The notes below the pieces were generated by a model. It was not told the DNA's origin and did no database searches. It saw only the letters and a program-made list of their open reading frames with translations. The position numbers and the translations under genes were made by a program. Positions 34,668 through 43,726 of a stretch of DNA of 60,133 nucleotides are shown in pieces. Origin of the DNA: Hydrotalea flava (GTDB lineage: Bacteria; Bacteroidota; Bacteroidia; Chitinophagales; Chitinophagaceae); the NCBI RefSeq assembly GCF_001623405.1, contig NZ_LUHG01000093.1:1-60133 (forward strand), given 5' to 3'. The first letter of the stretch is position 1; every line of letters begins with the position of its first letter.

Positions 34668-35951
34668 ATGATTGCAAAGATCATCAGTTGGTCGCTGCGG
34701 AATCGGTTTGTGGTATCATTGATTGCCATTGGCTTACTCATTCTTGGCATCCTCAACATGAAGAAAAACCCTGTGGATGCTATTCCTGATTTAAGTGAAA
34801 ATCAGGTTATTGTTTTTACCGAATGGATGGGCCAAAGCCCGCAATTGATAGAAGACCAGATAACTTATCCATTAGTATCTAATCTGCAGGGCATCCCCCG
34901 TATCAAAAACATCAGGGGCACTTCCATGTTTGGGATGAGTTTTGTGTATGTAATATTTGATGATGACGTTGATATTTATTGGGCACGTACCCGTGTACTG
35001 GAACGATTAAACTATGCCCAACGTTTGTTACCCCAGGGTGTAACCCCTTCACTTGGCCCTGATGGAACGGGTGTTGGCCATATTTTCTGGTATCATCTTA
35101 ATGCACCAAAAATGGATTTGGGTGAACAGCGGGCACTACAGGATTGGTACATTAAATTTGCTTTGCAAACCGTACCGGGTGTTGCCGAAGTAGCGTCTTT
35201 CGGAGGCTTTGAAAAACAATATCAAATTATATTAGACCCTGTAAAGATGCAATTCTACAATGTGTCTATGATGGATGTAATGAATAAAGTAAAAGCTAAT
35301 AACAATGATGTGGGGGGGCGGAAATTTGAGATGAGCGATATGGCGTATATCATACGGGGATTGGGTTATATAAAAAATAAAGAAGATGTTGAAAATATAT
35401 CTTTAGCTCAGTACAATGGTATCCCTGTTCGCATTAAAGATATAGGAAGCGTGCAGTTGGGTGGGGATTTGCGTCTGGGTATTTTTGACGAGAATGGCGA
35501 GGGAGAAGTGGTGGGTGGTATAGTAGTGATGCGATATGGTGAAAATGCAGATAAAGTAATAAAGGCAATAAAAGCAAAAATAAAAGATGTAGAAAAAGGT
35601 TTACCCGAAGGGGTTACATTTAAAACTTCTTATGACAGAAGTGGATTGATAGAAGCCGCCATTGAAACGGTAAAAGGAAAACTGATAGAAGAAATAATCG
35701 TGGTTTCCTTGGTAGTTTTGGTTTTTCTTTTTCACTGGCGCAGTGCACTTAGTATCATTATTCAAATTCCCATAACAATTGCCACGAGTTTTATCCTGTT
35801 GAATGCATTTGGTATGTCATCCAATTTAATGTCTTTAACGGGCATTGCATTAGCCATTGGCGTTATAGTGGATAATGGAATCATAATGTCTGAAAATAGT
35901 TATCGCCAGCTTTCCGAATGGCAAAACAGCAATCACCCTGAAAATAAGTAA
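34668..35951 (+). CDS. cusA: CusA/CzcA-type RND efflux permease, N-terminal part (split gene)
   Basis: A 427-aa N-terminal portion of a heavy-metal RND pump. I chose ATG 34668 (MIAKIISWSLRNRFVV). Present are the first membrane helix, the porter subdomains (EWMGQSPQLIEDQITYPL, VPGVAEVASFGG) and helices 2-4. It stops just after GIALAIGVIVDNGIIMSENSYRQ, that is after the transmembrane Asp segment of helix 4. The rest of the pump is encoded by the next gene, which starts 4 bp after this stop in the +1 frame. Full-length CusA is about 1040-1070 aa in one chain. Confidence 0.88.
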   Translation: MIAKIISWSLRNRFVVSLIAIGLLILGILNMKKNPVDAIPDLSENQVIVFTEWMGQSPQLIEDQITYPLVSNLQGIPRIKNIRGTSMFGMSFVYVIFDDDVDIYWARTRVLERLNYAQRLLPQGVTPSLGPDGTGVGHIFWYHLNAPKMDLGEQRALQDWYIKFALQTVPGVAEVASFGGFEKQYQIILDPVKMQFYNVSMMDVMNKVKANNNDVGGRKFEMSDMAYIIRGLGYIKNKEDVENISLAQYNGIPVRIKDIGSVQLGGDLRLGIFDENGEGEVVGGIVVMRYGENADKVIKAIKAKIKDVEKGLPEGVTFKTSYDRSGLIEAAIETVKGKLIEEIIVVSLVVLVFLFHWRSALSIIIQIPITIATSFILLNAFGMSSNLMSLTGIALAIGVIVDNGIIMSENSYRQLSEWQNSNHPENK

Positions 35952-35955
35952 TAGT

Positions 35956-37908
35956 ATGAATTTCTTTAAAAAATTAAAAGAACGTTCCAACAAAAAAAAA
36001 TCTTCTTACCGGAAAGTTCCTGAAGACATAAGAATGTCAATCATAGAGCGTGCCTGCAAACAGGTATCGAGAGGGGTATTTTTTTCTACCATTATTATTA
36101 TTACTTCTTTTCTGCCGGTATTTCTTTTAACAGGGCAGGAAGGTAAATTGTTTCATCCCCTGGCTTATACAAAAACATTTATCCTTGCAGTAGATGCGAT
36201 ATTGGCGATAGCACTGGCGCCGGTACTCATTTCTTTTTTTATGAAGGGGAGGTTTTTACCGGACAATGCTAACCCTGTAAACCGGGTACTTGAAAGAATT
36301 TATGAACCTGTTATCAGGGCATGTATCAAAAGAAGGTGGATAACCCTTGGTGCGAATATAGTAGCGCTGGTAATCAGTATCCCTTTGGTGATGGGCCTTG
36401 GCCGGGAGTTTATGCCCCCCTTAGATGAAGGTTCACTTTTATTTATGCCCGTAATGATGCCGGATGTTTCTAACTCGGAGGCCAAACGTTTATTGCAGGT
36501 ACAGGATAAAATTATTAAAAGTGTTCCGGAAGTAGCCCATGTACTGGGTAAAGCCGGCAGAGCCAATACAGCTACAGATAACTCTCCTATCAGCATGGTA
36601 GAAACCATTATTATGCTGAAACCAAGAAACGAATGGAGAAAGGGGTTTACCAAAGACAGTATTATCAATGAACTGAATGCAAAGCTTCAGATACCCGGTG
36701 TAACCAACGGATGGACACAGCCTATCATCAACCGTATCAATATGCTTTCTACAGGCATCAGAACAGATGTGGGGATTAAAGTATATGGTCAGGACTTAGA
36801 CACAATTTATGCTTTTGCACAACAAATTAAAAAAGCGTTAGATGGCACCCCTGGTGTAAAAGATTTATATGTAGAACCGATTACCGGGGGAAAATATATT
36901 GACATAACTGTAAAACGTGATGAAATCGGAAGATATGGATTAAGTATTGATGATGTAAACACAGTAGTGGAAAGTGCATTGGGTGGTGTCAGGCTTACCA
37001 CAACCATTGAAGGGCGGCAACGTTTTTCTGTCAATGCACGTTTTGGCCAAAACTTCCGGAATAATATTCAGGCATTAAAAAGGCTGCAGATTCAAACACC
37101 CGGTTATGGCCCCATTCCGCTGGAAGCAGTAGCAGATGTAAAAATTACAGAAGGCCCCCCTATGATTAACTCAGAAAATGCCATGCTCAGGGGAACCGTA
37201 CTTTTTAATGTGAGAGAAAGAGATTTAAGCAGTACTGTTGATGAAGCACAAAAAAGGGTAAGCGCAATGATTGCTAAAATGCCCAAAGGATATTTTCTTG
37301 ATTGGAGCGGACAATACGAAAATTTAATCCACGGGGAAAAAACATTAAAAATGATTTTGCCGGTTGTGCTGGTTATCATTTTTATGTGTATGTATTTTGC
37401 TTTTCATTCCGCACGGGAAGCTTTCTTCAGTCTTATCTCTATTCCTTTTGCTTTAATTGGGGGCGCTTTGATAATTTATTTCTGGCATGTGAATTTATCT
37501 GTTGCTGTAGCGGTGGGCTTTATTGCATTGTTTGGTTTAGCAGTAGAAACAGGGATTGTAATGGTTATTTATCTCAATGATGCCATGGACCAATTAATAG
37601 CAAAAAAAGGAAACTCAAGTAAAACAATTACCAGAGATGATTTAAGGGAATATGTAATTGCCGGTGCAGCTAAAAGATTAAGGCCAAAGCTGATGACCGT
37701 AAGTGTATCCCTATTTGGTTTGGTCCCCATTCTTTGGAGTACAGGTGTAGGAAGTGATGTAATGATTCCTATTGTACTACCTATGATTGGTGGAGTAATT
37801 ACTTCATCAACACATATACTTTTGGTAACACCATTAATATTTTTAATGCAAAAGGAATATGAGCTAAAAAAGCACGGGAAAATAGAAGTATTGGAAACAA
37901 AACATTAA
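35956..37908 (+). CDS. cusA: CusA/CzcA-type RND efflux permease, C-terminal part (split gene)
   Basis: A 650-aa C-terminal portion. It begins with a very basic segment (MNFFKKLKERSNKKKSSYRK) not found in ordinary CusA, then joins the family at IIERACKQVSRGVFFSTIIIITSFLPVFLLTGQEGKLFHPLA (helix 5 onward). The second porter half has GREFMPPLDEGSLLFMPV, and the last helices follow. Together the parts give 1077 residues with no missing domain. The split lies in the cytoplasmic loop between helices 4 and 5. A run of nine A at 35992-36000 lies within the basic segment. Confidence 0.88.
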   Translation: MNFFKKLKERSNKKKSSYRKVPEDIRMSIIERACKQVSRGVFFSTIIIITSFLPVFLLTGQEGKLFHPLAYTKTFILAVDAILAIALAPVLISFFMKGRFLPDNANPVNRVLERIYEPVIRACIKRRWITLGANIVALVISIPLVMGLGREFMPPLDEGSLLFMPVMMPDVSNSEAKRLLQVQDKIIKSVPEVAHVLGKAGRANTATDNSPISMVETIIMLKPRNEWRKGFTKDSIINELNAKLQIPGVTNGWTQPIINRINMLSTGIRTDVGIKVYGQDLDTIYAFAQQIKKALDGTPGVKDLYVEPITGGKYIDITVKRDEIGRYGLSIDDVNTVVESALGGVRLTTTIEGRQRFSVNARFGQNFRNNIQALKRLQIQTPGYGPIPLEAVADVKITEGPPMINSENAMLRGTVLFNVRERDLSSTVDEAQKRVSAMIAKMPKGYFLDWSGQYENLIHGEKTLKMILPVVLVIIFMCMYFAFHSAREAFFSLISIPFALIGGALIIYFWHVNLSVAVAVGFIALFGLAVETGIVMVIYLNDAMDQLIAKKGNSSKTITRDDLREYVIAGAAKRLRPKLMTVSVSLFGLVPILWSTGVGSDVMIPIVLPMIGGVITSSTHILLVTPLIFLMQKEYELKKHGKIEVLETKH

Positions 37909-37958
37909 ATGTAAAAGTGGTAATGAAAAATGACATATTTAATTTAAAACATGTTTTC

Positions 37959-39215
37959 ATGAAAAAGAAATTTTTTTTTATAACAGGGTTATCGATTTTC
38001 ATAACTTTCTCAGCCCGGTCTCAAAAAATATTAAACATTAATTCAATCCTTGATTCTATTCAGGCTAGTAATCCATCCATGAAAATGTACGATGCAGAAA
38101 TACGTTCATTGGATGAAGCCGCCAAAGGTGCTAAAAGTTGGATGGCGCCTGAATTAACTTCCGGTTTTTTTATGACGCCTTATGCGCCAAGATATTGGAA
38201 GGCGGCAAACGGGGCGCCAGGTATGGGGCAATATGTAATTGGTGCCCAGCAAATTATTCCTAATCCCAAACGGTTAAAAGCAGACGCTAACTATATGTCA
38301 TCCATGTCCTCTGTTGAAAAAGAAAAAAAAGGGTATACACTCAATCAGCTATACGCAGAAGCAAAGAAAAATTATTACGAATGGATAGTGATTAAAAAGC
38401 AACTGCTGATTTTGGATGATAATGAAAAGCGCCTGAACTACATGATTCAAAGCGCTGAAATACGTTATAAAAACGGGCTGGGAAAAATTAATGCGTATTA
38501 CAAAGCCAAAGCAGCATTGGCCAATGTACAGAATAGTAGGATTATGCTGGAGAACCAAATAAAACAAAAAAAATACATCCTTAATACATTAATGTACCGA
38601 GATAAAACAATTGAGTTTGACATAGATACTGCCTACACTTTAAAAGATTATCAAAACATAGTATTTGATACTACCTTATTTGTAACCAACAGGAGCGATG
38701 TAAAAGCCCTTGAAAAGGAAATGTATGTTAACCGGTTAAAACAGGAAACCGAAAGAACAAGGTTGTTGCCTGAATTTGGGGTACGGTTCGAAAACTCTTA
38801 TGGATGGGCACAGCAGCCATTGCAATTCTCGGCAATGGGTATGGTAAGGTTACCAATGGCAAGATGGTCTTCTAAAATGAATAAAGCCAATATTGAAAGC
38901 CTGAAATGGAAAAACGAATCGTTGCAGCAGCAAAAGCAAATGATTTTAAATGAATCTGTAGGCACAGCTTATGGAATGAGGACAGATATCCTCAACAAAA
39001 ACAAACAAATAAAATTGTACGAAGAAAAAATTTTGCCGGCCTTATACAAAAACTTTAAAACCTATGAATTGGGATATGAACAAAATACAGAAGAACTGTT
39101 TGAATTATTTGATGCTTGGGAAACATTAAACATGACACAGTTCGAATACCTCGGGCAGTTGCAACAATTACTGGCTATGCAGGTTGAGCTGGAAAGAATT
39201 CTTCAAATACGATAA
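37959..39215 (+). CDS. TolC-family outer-membrane efflux protein (CusC-like)
   Basis: A 418-aa outer-membrane protein; I chose ATG 37959 because it starts a clean signal peptide (MKKKFFFITGLSIF..., cleavage after ARSQ), although the frame opens at 37917. Two long coiled-coil halves with alternating repeats follow, for example about 85-215 and 270-410, typical of the TolC alpha-helical tunnel. It provides the exit duct for the RND pump encoded upstream. The adaptor gene starts 13 bp after its stop. Confidence 0.88.
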   Translation: MKKKFFFITGLSIFITFSARSQKILNINSILDSIQASNPSMKMYDAEIRSLDEAAKGAKSWMAPELTSGFFMTPYAPRYWKAANGAPGMGQYVIGAQQIIPNPKRLKADANYMSSMSSVEKEKKGYTLNQLYAEAKKNYYEWIVIKKQLLILDDNEKRLNYMIQSAEIRYKNGLGKINAYYKAKAALANVQNSRIMLENQIKQKKYILNTLMYRDKTIEFDIDTAYTLKDYQNIVFDTTLFVTNRSDVKALEKEMYVNRLKQETERTRLLPEFGVRFENSYGWAQQPLQFSAMGMVRLPMARWSSKMNKANIESLKWKNESLQQQKQMILNESVGTAYGMRTDILNKNKQIKLYEEKILPALYKNFKTYELGYEQNTEELFELFDAWETLNMTQFEYLGQLQQLLAMQVELERILQIR

Positions 39216-39228
39216 ATTAAAAACATTT

Positions 39229-40557
39229 ATGAGTGGAAAGAAAAATAAAATACAAATTATTATCATGGCTGTAATAGCACTATTAGCTGCTGCTGCCTTA
39301 CTCTATTTTAAAGTCCTGCATCCTAAAAATGCTATCCATACCCAGCATAGCGGGATGGCTGATATGGGAAACATGGATATGCCTGCAAAAGAAGAAAAGG
39401 TTTTGTACACTTGTTCCATGCACCCGCAAATTATTCGTGAGCAGCCGGGCAATTGCCCTATTTGCGGCATGCGGTTGGTAAAAAAAGAAAACGAAAGTAA
39501 AAAGATACACGATGTGTCTTTGCATACCCTGTTACTACCAACCAATAGTTACGCTGTTTCTACCATACCTGCCACTACCTTACTCAAGAGTAAAGAACCA
39601 ATAGAAATAAATGCACTCGGATATACAGCCTACAATACTAAAGAAGTAGGGGCTATATCAGCCAGGATAAGCGGCAGAATTGAAAAATTATATATTCGGT
39701 ACCGCTATCAGAAAATCAGCAAAGGCCAAAAGATAATGGACATTTATAGCCCTGAGTTACTGACTGCACAGCAGAATCTTTTATTCCTGCTAAAGAACGA
39801 TCCATCAAATACTTTATTAATTAATGCCGCTAAAGAAAAACTATTATTACTGGGTTTTCCAAGTGAACAATTACAGCAGGTAATAACCACACAACAACCA
39901 CTGTTTACAGTTTCTGTTTACAGCAATTACAGCGGTCACATTCATGATGCTTTAAATAGTGGGATGAATAATGCAGTTCCGGAAGCCCCGGCTATGAATG
40001 AAGCTACCTCAATAACTACGCAGGGGCTTGCCCTTAAAGAAGGGATGTATCTGCAAAAAGGGCAAACAATTTTTGAAGTGTATAACATGGATAAAGTATG
40101 GGTGTTGCTTAATATTTACCCATTAGATCAGCCTTTTATTAAAGTGGGTAATAAAGTAAGAATAGTACCGGAAGCAAGGCCCGACAAAGATTTTCGCAGC
40201 TTCATTTACTTCATTGAACCCTTCTTCCGCCAGGGAAGTAAAACGGTAACAGCAAGAGTAAATGTTGATAATAATGTTTTACAATTGCCCATAGGCAGCC
40301 AGGTAAGGGCAACTATTTATAGTAACCCGGTAAATGCAGAATGGTTACCCCGTGAAGCGGTATTATCACTTGGCCTTGAAAAAGTGGTTTTTGTAAAAAG
40401 TGGAAACGGATACAAGGCGCAAAAAATAGAAACAGGAGTAACTTATAAAAATCTGATCCAGGTAACAGGTGGTATTACTCCTGTCGATTCTGTAGCAGCC
40501 AATGCGCAGTTTTTAATGGATAGTGAAAGTTTTATAAAAGTTCAGGGTAAGGATTAA
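39229..40557 (+). CDS. cusB: RND efflux periplasmic adaptor with heavy-metal-binding domain (CusB-like, first)
   Basis: A 442-aa membrane-fusion protein; ATG 39229 (MSGKKNKIQI) places an anchor helix at about residues 9-27. A periplasmic heavy-metal-binding domain follows, with the motif CSMHPQIIREQPGNCPICGM at about 63-82. The rest is a barrel-sandwich adaptor: ISGRIEKLYIRYRYQKISKGQKI, LLTAQQNLLFL hairpin and a beta-barrel. CusB homologues move Cu(I) from the periplasm to CusA. A second adaptor with the same metal motif follows. Confidence 0.9.
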   Translation: MSGKKNKIQIIIMAVIALLAAAALLYFKVLHPKNAIHTQHSGMADMGNMDMPAKEEKVLYTCSMHPQIIREQPGNCPICGMRLVKKENESKKIHDVSLHTLLLPTNSYAVSTIPATTLLKSKEPIEINALGYTAYNTKEVGAISARISGRIEKLYIRYRYQKISKGQKIMDIYSPELLTAQQNLLFLLKNDPSNTLLINAAKEKLLLLGFPSEQLQQVITTQQPLFTVSVYSNYSGHIHDALNSGMNNAVPEAPAMNEATSITTQGLALKEGMYLQKGQTIFEVYNMDKVWVLLNIYPLDQPFIKVGNKVRIVPEARPDKDFRSFIYFIEPFFRQGSKTVTARVNVDNNVLQLPIGSQVRATIYSNPVNAEWLPREAVLSLGLEKVVFVKSGNGYKAQKIETGVTYKNLIQVTGGITPVDSVAANAQFLMDSESFIKVQGKD

Positions 40558-40577
40558 CTAATGAAAAAAATGAAAAA

Positions 40578-41795
40578 ATGAAAAAAATATTGATAATGGC
40601 AGGATTAATACTTTTATCTCTTGCCTGTAAAAATAAAAATGCAAAAAATACTGCCCATGCAGAACATACAAAAGATACAGCCGGCGTGTATTATACCTGC
40701 TCTATGCACCCGCAGGTAATGCTGGATAAACCCGGCAACTGCCCTATATGCGGCATGAAACTGATAGAAGTAAAGAAAAGTACAACGCAGGATGACAACG
40801 AGGTAAAATTGAATGAGCAGCAAATTCAATTGGGCAATATTTTAACAGATACCATACACAATGGAATGATTGGCGACCAAATGGTTTTGACTGCAACACT
40901 AAATGCCGATCAGCAAAAAATTAACGCCGTTAGTGCAAGAGTGATGGGAAGAGTTGAACGGTTATACTTTAAAAATTTGGGCGATTATGTTCATAAGGGC
41001 GATAAGTTATATGATTTATACAGTGAAGAACTGAATAATGCCAAACAGGAATACATACTTTCTTTAGAAAAAAAAGAAAATCTTGATAATTCAACAATAG
41101 ATTTTAACGGATTAGTGCAAAGCGCCAAAAACAAATTAGCGCTATGGGGGTTATCTGAATCGCAAATAAAGGATTTAGCAAGTACAAAAGTCATAAACCC
41201 GGTCACAACTTTTTATAGTCCCGTTAGCGGTTATATTACCACCTTAGATATACGCGAAGGGGAATATGTAAATGAAGGCGGTACTATTGTCAGGATTACT
41301 AATCTATCATCACTTTGGGCAGAAGCACAGGTTTATATTTCCCAACTGTCGCAGATTGATGTTAATGCAACTGCTCATGTTCAATTTCCTGATTTACCCG
41401 ACAGGGAAACGACAGGAAAAATTGAATTCACCAATCCGGAAGCTAATCCGCAAACACGTATTACTTTACTGCGGGTAAATGTGGCTAATAGCGATAATCT
41501 GCTTAAGCCCGGCATGCCGGCATATGTAATTATAAAGGGGAAACAGGTAAATGCCTTAACATTACCCTCCGATGCAGTACTTCGTACCGGCACTGGTGCA
41601 TCTGTATGGGTGCAAACCGGCAATCGTTCATTCAAAACCAGAATGGTTGAAATTGGCATGGAAGATGGAGATAGGGTTCAGATAAAATCGGGCCTTCAAC
41701 CGGGGGATGTTATCGTTATCAGCGGTGCTTATTTATTAAACAGCGAGTATATTTTTAAGAAAGGCGCTAACCCCATGGCCGGGATGAAGATGTAA
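40578..41795 (+). CDS. RND efflux periplasmic adaptor lipoprotein (CusB-like, second)
   Basis: A 405-aa adaptor. The N-terminus MKKILIMAGLILLSLAC is a lipoprotein signal with Cys17 in the lipobox, unlike the helix-anchored first adaptor. The heavy-metal-binding motif CSMHPQ...CPICGM is at about residues 40-60. The adaptor fold follows: ISARVMGRVERLYFKNLGDYVHKGDKL, LNNAKQEYILSL hairpin, and ITTLDIREGEYVNEGGTIVRITNLSSLW. Two adaptors with one pump suggests a hetero-oligomeric periplasmic ring or alternative partners. It is the last gene of the rightward metal operon. Confidence 0.9.
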   Translation: MKKILIMAGLILLSLACKNKNAKNTAHAEHTKDTAGVYYTCSMHPQVMLDKPGNCPICGMKLIEVKKSTTQDDNEVKLNEQQIQLGNILTDTIHNGMIGDQMVLTATLNADQQKINAVSARVMGRVERLYFKNLGDYVHKGDKLYDLYSEELNNAKQEYILSLEKKENLDNSTIDFNGLVQSAKNKLALWGLSESQIKDLASTKVINPVTTFYSPVSGYITTLDIREGEYVNEGGTIVRITNLSSLWAEAQVYISQLSQIDVNATAHVQFPDLPDRETTGKIEFTNPEANPQTRITLLRVNVANSDNLLKPGMPAYVIIKGKQVNALTLPSDAVLRTGTGASVWVQTGNRSFKTRMVEIGMEDGDRVQIKSGLQPGDVIVISGAYLLNSEYIFKKGANPMAGMKM

Positions 41796-41937
41796 AACTG
41801 TAAATAAGGAAATAGATTTGTCCGTTCGTTTCAATGGGAGTGTAAAATAAATTATGTCAGTTAATAATTTTGAGGTATAATACTGAAAAATAGTTGGTAA
41901 AATCGTCTGTAATTCAATACAGAGTTGAATTATAAGG

Positions 41938-41973
41938 AAGTTTGGTGAAAACACTTTCACCAAACTTTTTTTG
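41938..41973 (+). terminator. Terminator hairpin inside the left end of the IS
   Basis: A perfect 13-bp stem (AAGTTTGGTGAAA, 41938-41950, and its complement at 41955-41967) with an ACAC loop is followed by a T-run. It lies between the left inverted repeat and the transposase start. It may shield the transposase from read-through and now also ends the cusB transcript. Confidence 0.8.
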
Positions 41974-41976
41974 TTT

Positions 41977-42419
41977 ATGAAAAAGCTAAAAAAAACGTTG
42001 CTGGAGTTGTCAATCTTTGTCGGTAATTGGTTGGGGTAAACAACAGAATAAACAACGATTTAAGTGCAAAAATTGTGGCATTCTATTTAGCAATAATGAC
42101 AAGTTGCAAACTATTGAAAACCGTTTTATATGGTTCAAAAAATGTATATTAGAAAGGCAAACATACAAAACATTGCAAAGGGGAAGCGGCTTATCAAAAG
42201 ATACTTTGCAACGCACTTTTATCACTTTTTAGCTCAAGCTCCTTTAACCCCAATAATTCACCACGATAAAATGAAAAAATACTCAAAACAACAAACGAAA
42301 TTGAATCTTATTTTGGGCATCTGAAAAATCACCTATATTTACATCAAGGGTTAACAAATGAGCATCGAATCAACTTCATCAAATGGTATATATTCTTCAG
42401 AAACAAATCCAATCTTTGA
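41977..42419 (+). pseudogene. Transposase pseudogene (frameshift and internal deletion)
   Basis: ATG 41977 begins MKKLKK; dropping one A from the run near 41990 joins it to a frame reading RCWSCQS...RFKCKNCG, a Cys4 Zn ribbon. That frame stops at about 42230. A C-terminal piece in another frame (about 42282-42419) reads ESYFGHLKNHLYLHQGLTNE and ends RNKSNL, typical of the end of Bacteroidota DDE transposases. The catalytic middle is missing, so the element cannot move itself. Confidence 0.82.
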
Positions 42420-42443
42420 GTTTTTTAAGCCATTAAAGCTACC

Positions 42444-42488
42444 CGATAAATAAAAGAAACTATGTAAAATAGCTTCTTTTATTTATCG
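42444..42488. other. 15-bp perfect hairpin at the right end of the IS
   Basis: CGATAAATAAAAGAA at 42444-42458 pairs with its complement at 42474-42488. It lies inside the IS after the transposase remnant. It could act as a terminator for transcription arriving from either side. The remaining bases up to 42585 hold no gene. Confidence 0.5.
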
Positions 42489-42692
42489 TAATGTATCACT
42501 TAATTGCTTACAGGTTGCTCTCCAGCAGAACCTACTTCCTCTTTTAGTTGACAAATGCAATTAAAGGATTTTAATCTAAAAAATCACCAACTATTTTTCA
42601 GTACATTACCAATTTTGATAGAACAGAGCCTGCAGAGAAGTTCTTGCTAAGGATAGTCGAGCACAATACGTTGGTTTAATAGCTACACCTGT

Positions 42693-43124
42693 TCACTTCA
42701 TATTTTGATGATGGCTGCCGCTACCTCCATTCATATTTTGACGATGACCGCCTGACTGCATTTTTTGCCCCTGCATGTTCATCCCATGATTCCCCTGCAT
42801 TTGTCTTTGCATGATTCCCTGGGACCTGTATTTCCTTCCATTCATATCCATACATTGCCCATCACGCAGATGCAACTGTTTGCCGTTCTTTAAATGGTAA
42901 GAGCCATCGGGCTTAATGATCGTGCCGTTTTTCAATGTCATATCATTTTGCATCTGCATTTCCTTTCCATCCATGTTATGCAACATTTTTCCATCCTTCA
43001 TTACTAAATGTTCGTTCTTCATTACAGCATTTTGCTGTTTTTTTTCTTCTACTTGTTGGCTTTGCGCAACAATAGTACCTGTTAGCATTATTAGCGACAT
43101 TGATACTAAAAGCATTTTTTTCAT
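42693..43124 (-). CDS. DUF6799 domain protein with Met/His-rich tail
   Basis: A 143-aa exported protein. A signal peptide (residues 1-20) is followed by short repeats of the pattern MKDGKM.., MxNGTxxxxDG, LKNGKxxxLRDGxxMDxxG (about 38-98), which define DUF6799. The last 45 residues are rich in Met, His, Gln and Gly, with MQGNHGMNMQGQKMQSGGH in the middle. Such Met/His stretches bind Cu(I)/Cu(II) in other periplasmic proteins; binding here is inference. It is the last gene of the leftward metal operon and ends next to the IS. Confidence 0.8.
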   Translation of the reverse strand: MKKMLLVSMSLIMLTGTIVAQSQQVEEKKQQNAVMKNEHLVMKDGKMLHNMDGKEMQMQNDMTLKNGTIIKPDGSYHLKNGKQLHLRDGQCMDMNGRKYRSQGIMQRQMQGNHGMNMQGQKMQSGGHRQNMNGGSGSHHQNMK

Positions 43125-43200
43125 ATTGTATGTTTTAATGTTAAAGAAATATTTATCCTGTTATTATTTTATTTGCAGTTATTTCAAAATATATAATTGT

Positions 43201-43653
43201 TTAATGGCTTATTAAAAAAAACAACATCCCTGCCATCATTATTCCCATTCCCATCCCCATTGAAGACATTTTGTGCTTCTTTTCTTTTAAAGTGGGTTTA
43301 GAAAATTGGGCAGAATCATTGGTTATTTTATTATTCTCCATATTTTCTCCCGACCTGTCGGGACTCATATTACTCTCATTACTCATGCCCTTCATCATCG
43401 GGCACATCATTTTCATCTTATGCTTTTTATGTTTTTTTTCTGATGCTTCATATTTTTTTACTAATTCCATTCCGCATTTCGGGCAGGTGCCGGGTTGCTT
43501 GGATTGTATTTCAGGATGCATGGTGCAGGTGTAAATAACAGTACTTCGTTGGGTGGTATCGGCCACACTTTTATTTTGCCCTATTACAGGGACAACTACA
43601 AATATAAAAACCGTTAATGCCAGCATCATTAAAATCATTTTTTTTGTTTTCAT
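43201..43653 (-). CDS. Periplasmic heavy-metal-binding domain protein
   Basis: A 150-aa protein with an N-terminal signal or anchor (about residues 6-25). The motif CTMHPEIQSKQPGTCPKCGM at about 43-62 is the same metal-binding domain found at the start of both CusB-like adaptors at 39229-41795. A Lys/Met/His-rich linker follows (KKHKKHKMKMMCPMMKGM), and the C-terminus is a Met/Gly-rich helix (SSMGMGMGIMMAGMLFFLI) that may enter the membrane. It may store or hand over copper in the periplasm. An exact 11-bp tandem repeat (ATTATTATACT twice, 43671-43692) lies just upstream. Confidence 0.78.
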   Translation of the reverse strand: MKTKKMILMMLALTVFIFVVVPVIGQNKSVADTTQRSTVIYTCTMHPEIQSKQPGTCPKCGMELVKKYEASEKKHKKHKMKMMCPMMKGMSNESNMSPDRSGENMENNKITNDSAQFSKPTLKEKKHKMSSMGMGMGIMMAGMLFFLISH

Positions 43654-43670
43654 TGCCGTAAAGTTTAATT

Positions 43671-43692
43671 ATTATTATACTATTATTATACT
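43671..43692. repeat. Two-unit 11-bp tandem repeat
   Basis: ATTATTATACT occurs twice head to tail between the barrel gene and the metal-binding protein gene. It could vary in copy number by slippage. No function can be assigned. Confidence 0.6.
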
Positions 43693-43726
43693 ATTTGTTA
43701 AATACGATGAACATATATTTGGGAGT

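Larger units (their letters stand above)
41874..42610 (+). mobile_element. Decayed insertion sequence, 737 bp, Zn-ribbon DDE transposase type
   Basis: The ends form inverted repeats: TACTGAAAAATAGTTGGT at 41881-41898 and its exact complement at 42586-42603, extending outward with GGTA at both tips (41874-41877, 42607-42610). Perfect 8-bp direct repeats flank it. The transposase inside is broken. An 8-bp duplication and a Zn-ribbon transposase fit the IS256 variant Zn-binding type or IS1595-like elements; I cannot choose between them. It separates the rightward efflux operon from the convergent Fe-S/NrfD operon. Confidence 0.85.
41866..42618. repeat. 8-bp target-site duplication flanking the IS element
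   Basis: AATTTTGA at 41866-41873 is repeated in direct orientation at 42611-42618, immediately outside the inverted repeats of the element. This marks the insertion event. Confidence 0.85.

Noticed and set aside
35940-35960. Programmed frameshift joining the two CusA parts
   Set aside because: A +1 shift would be needed, and no known slippery sequence (such as CTT-TGA) is at the junction. A mutation, read error or true two-chain pump is simpler.
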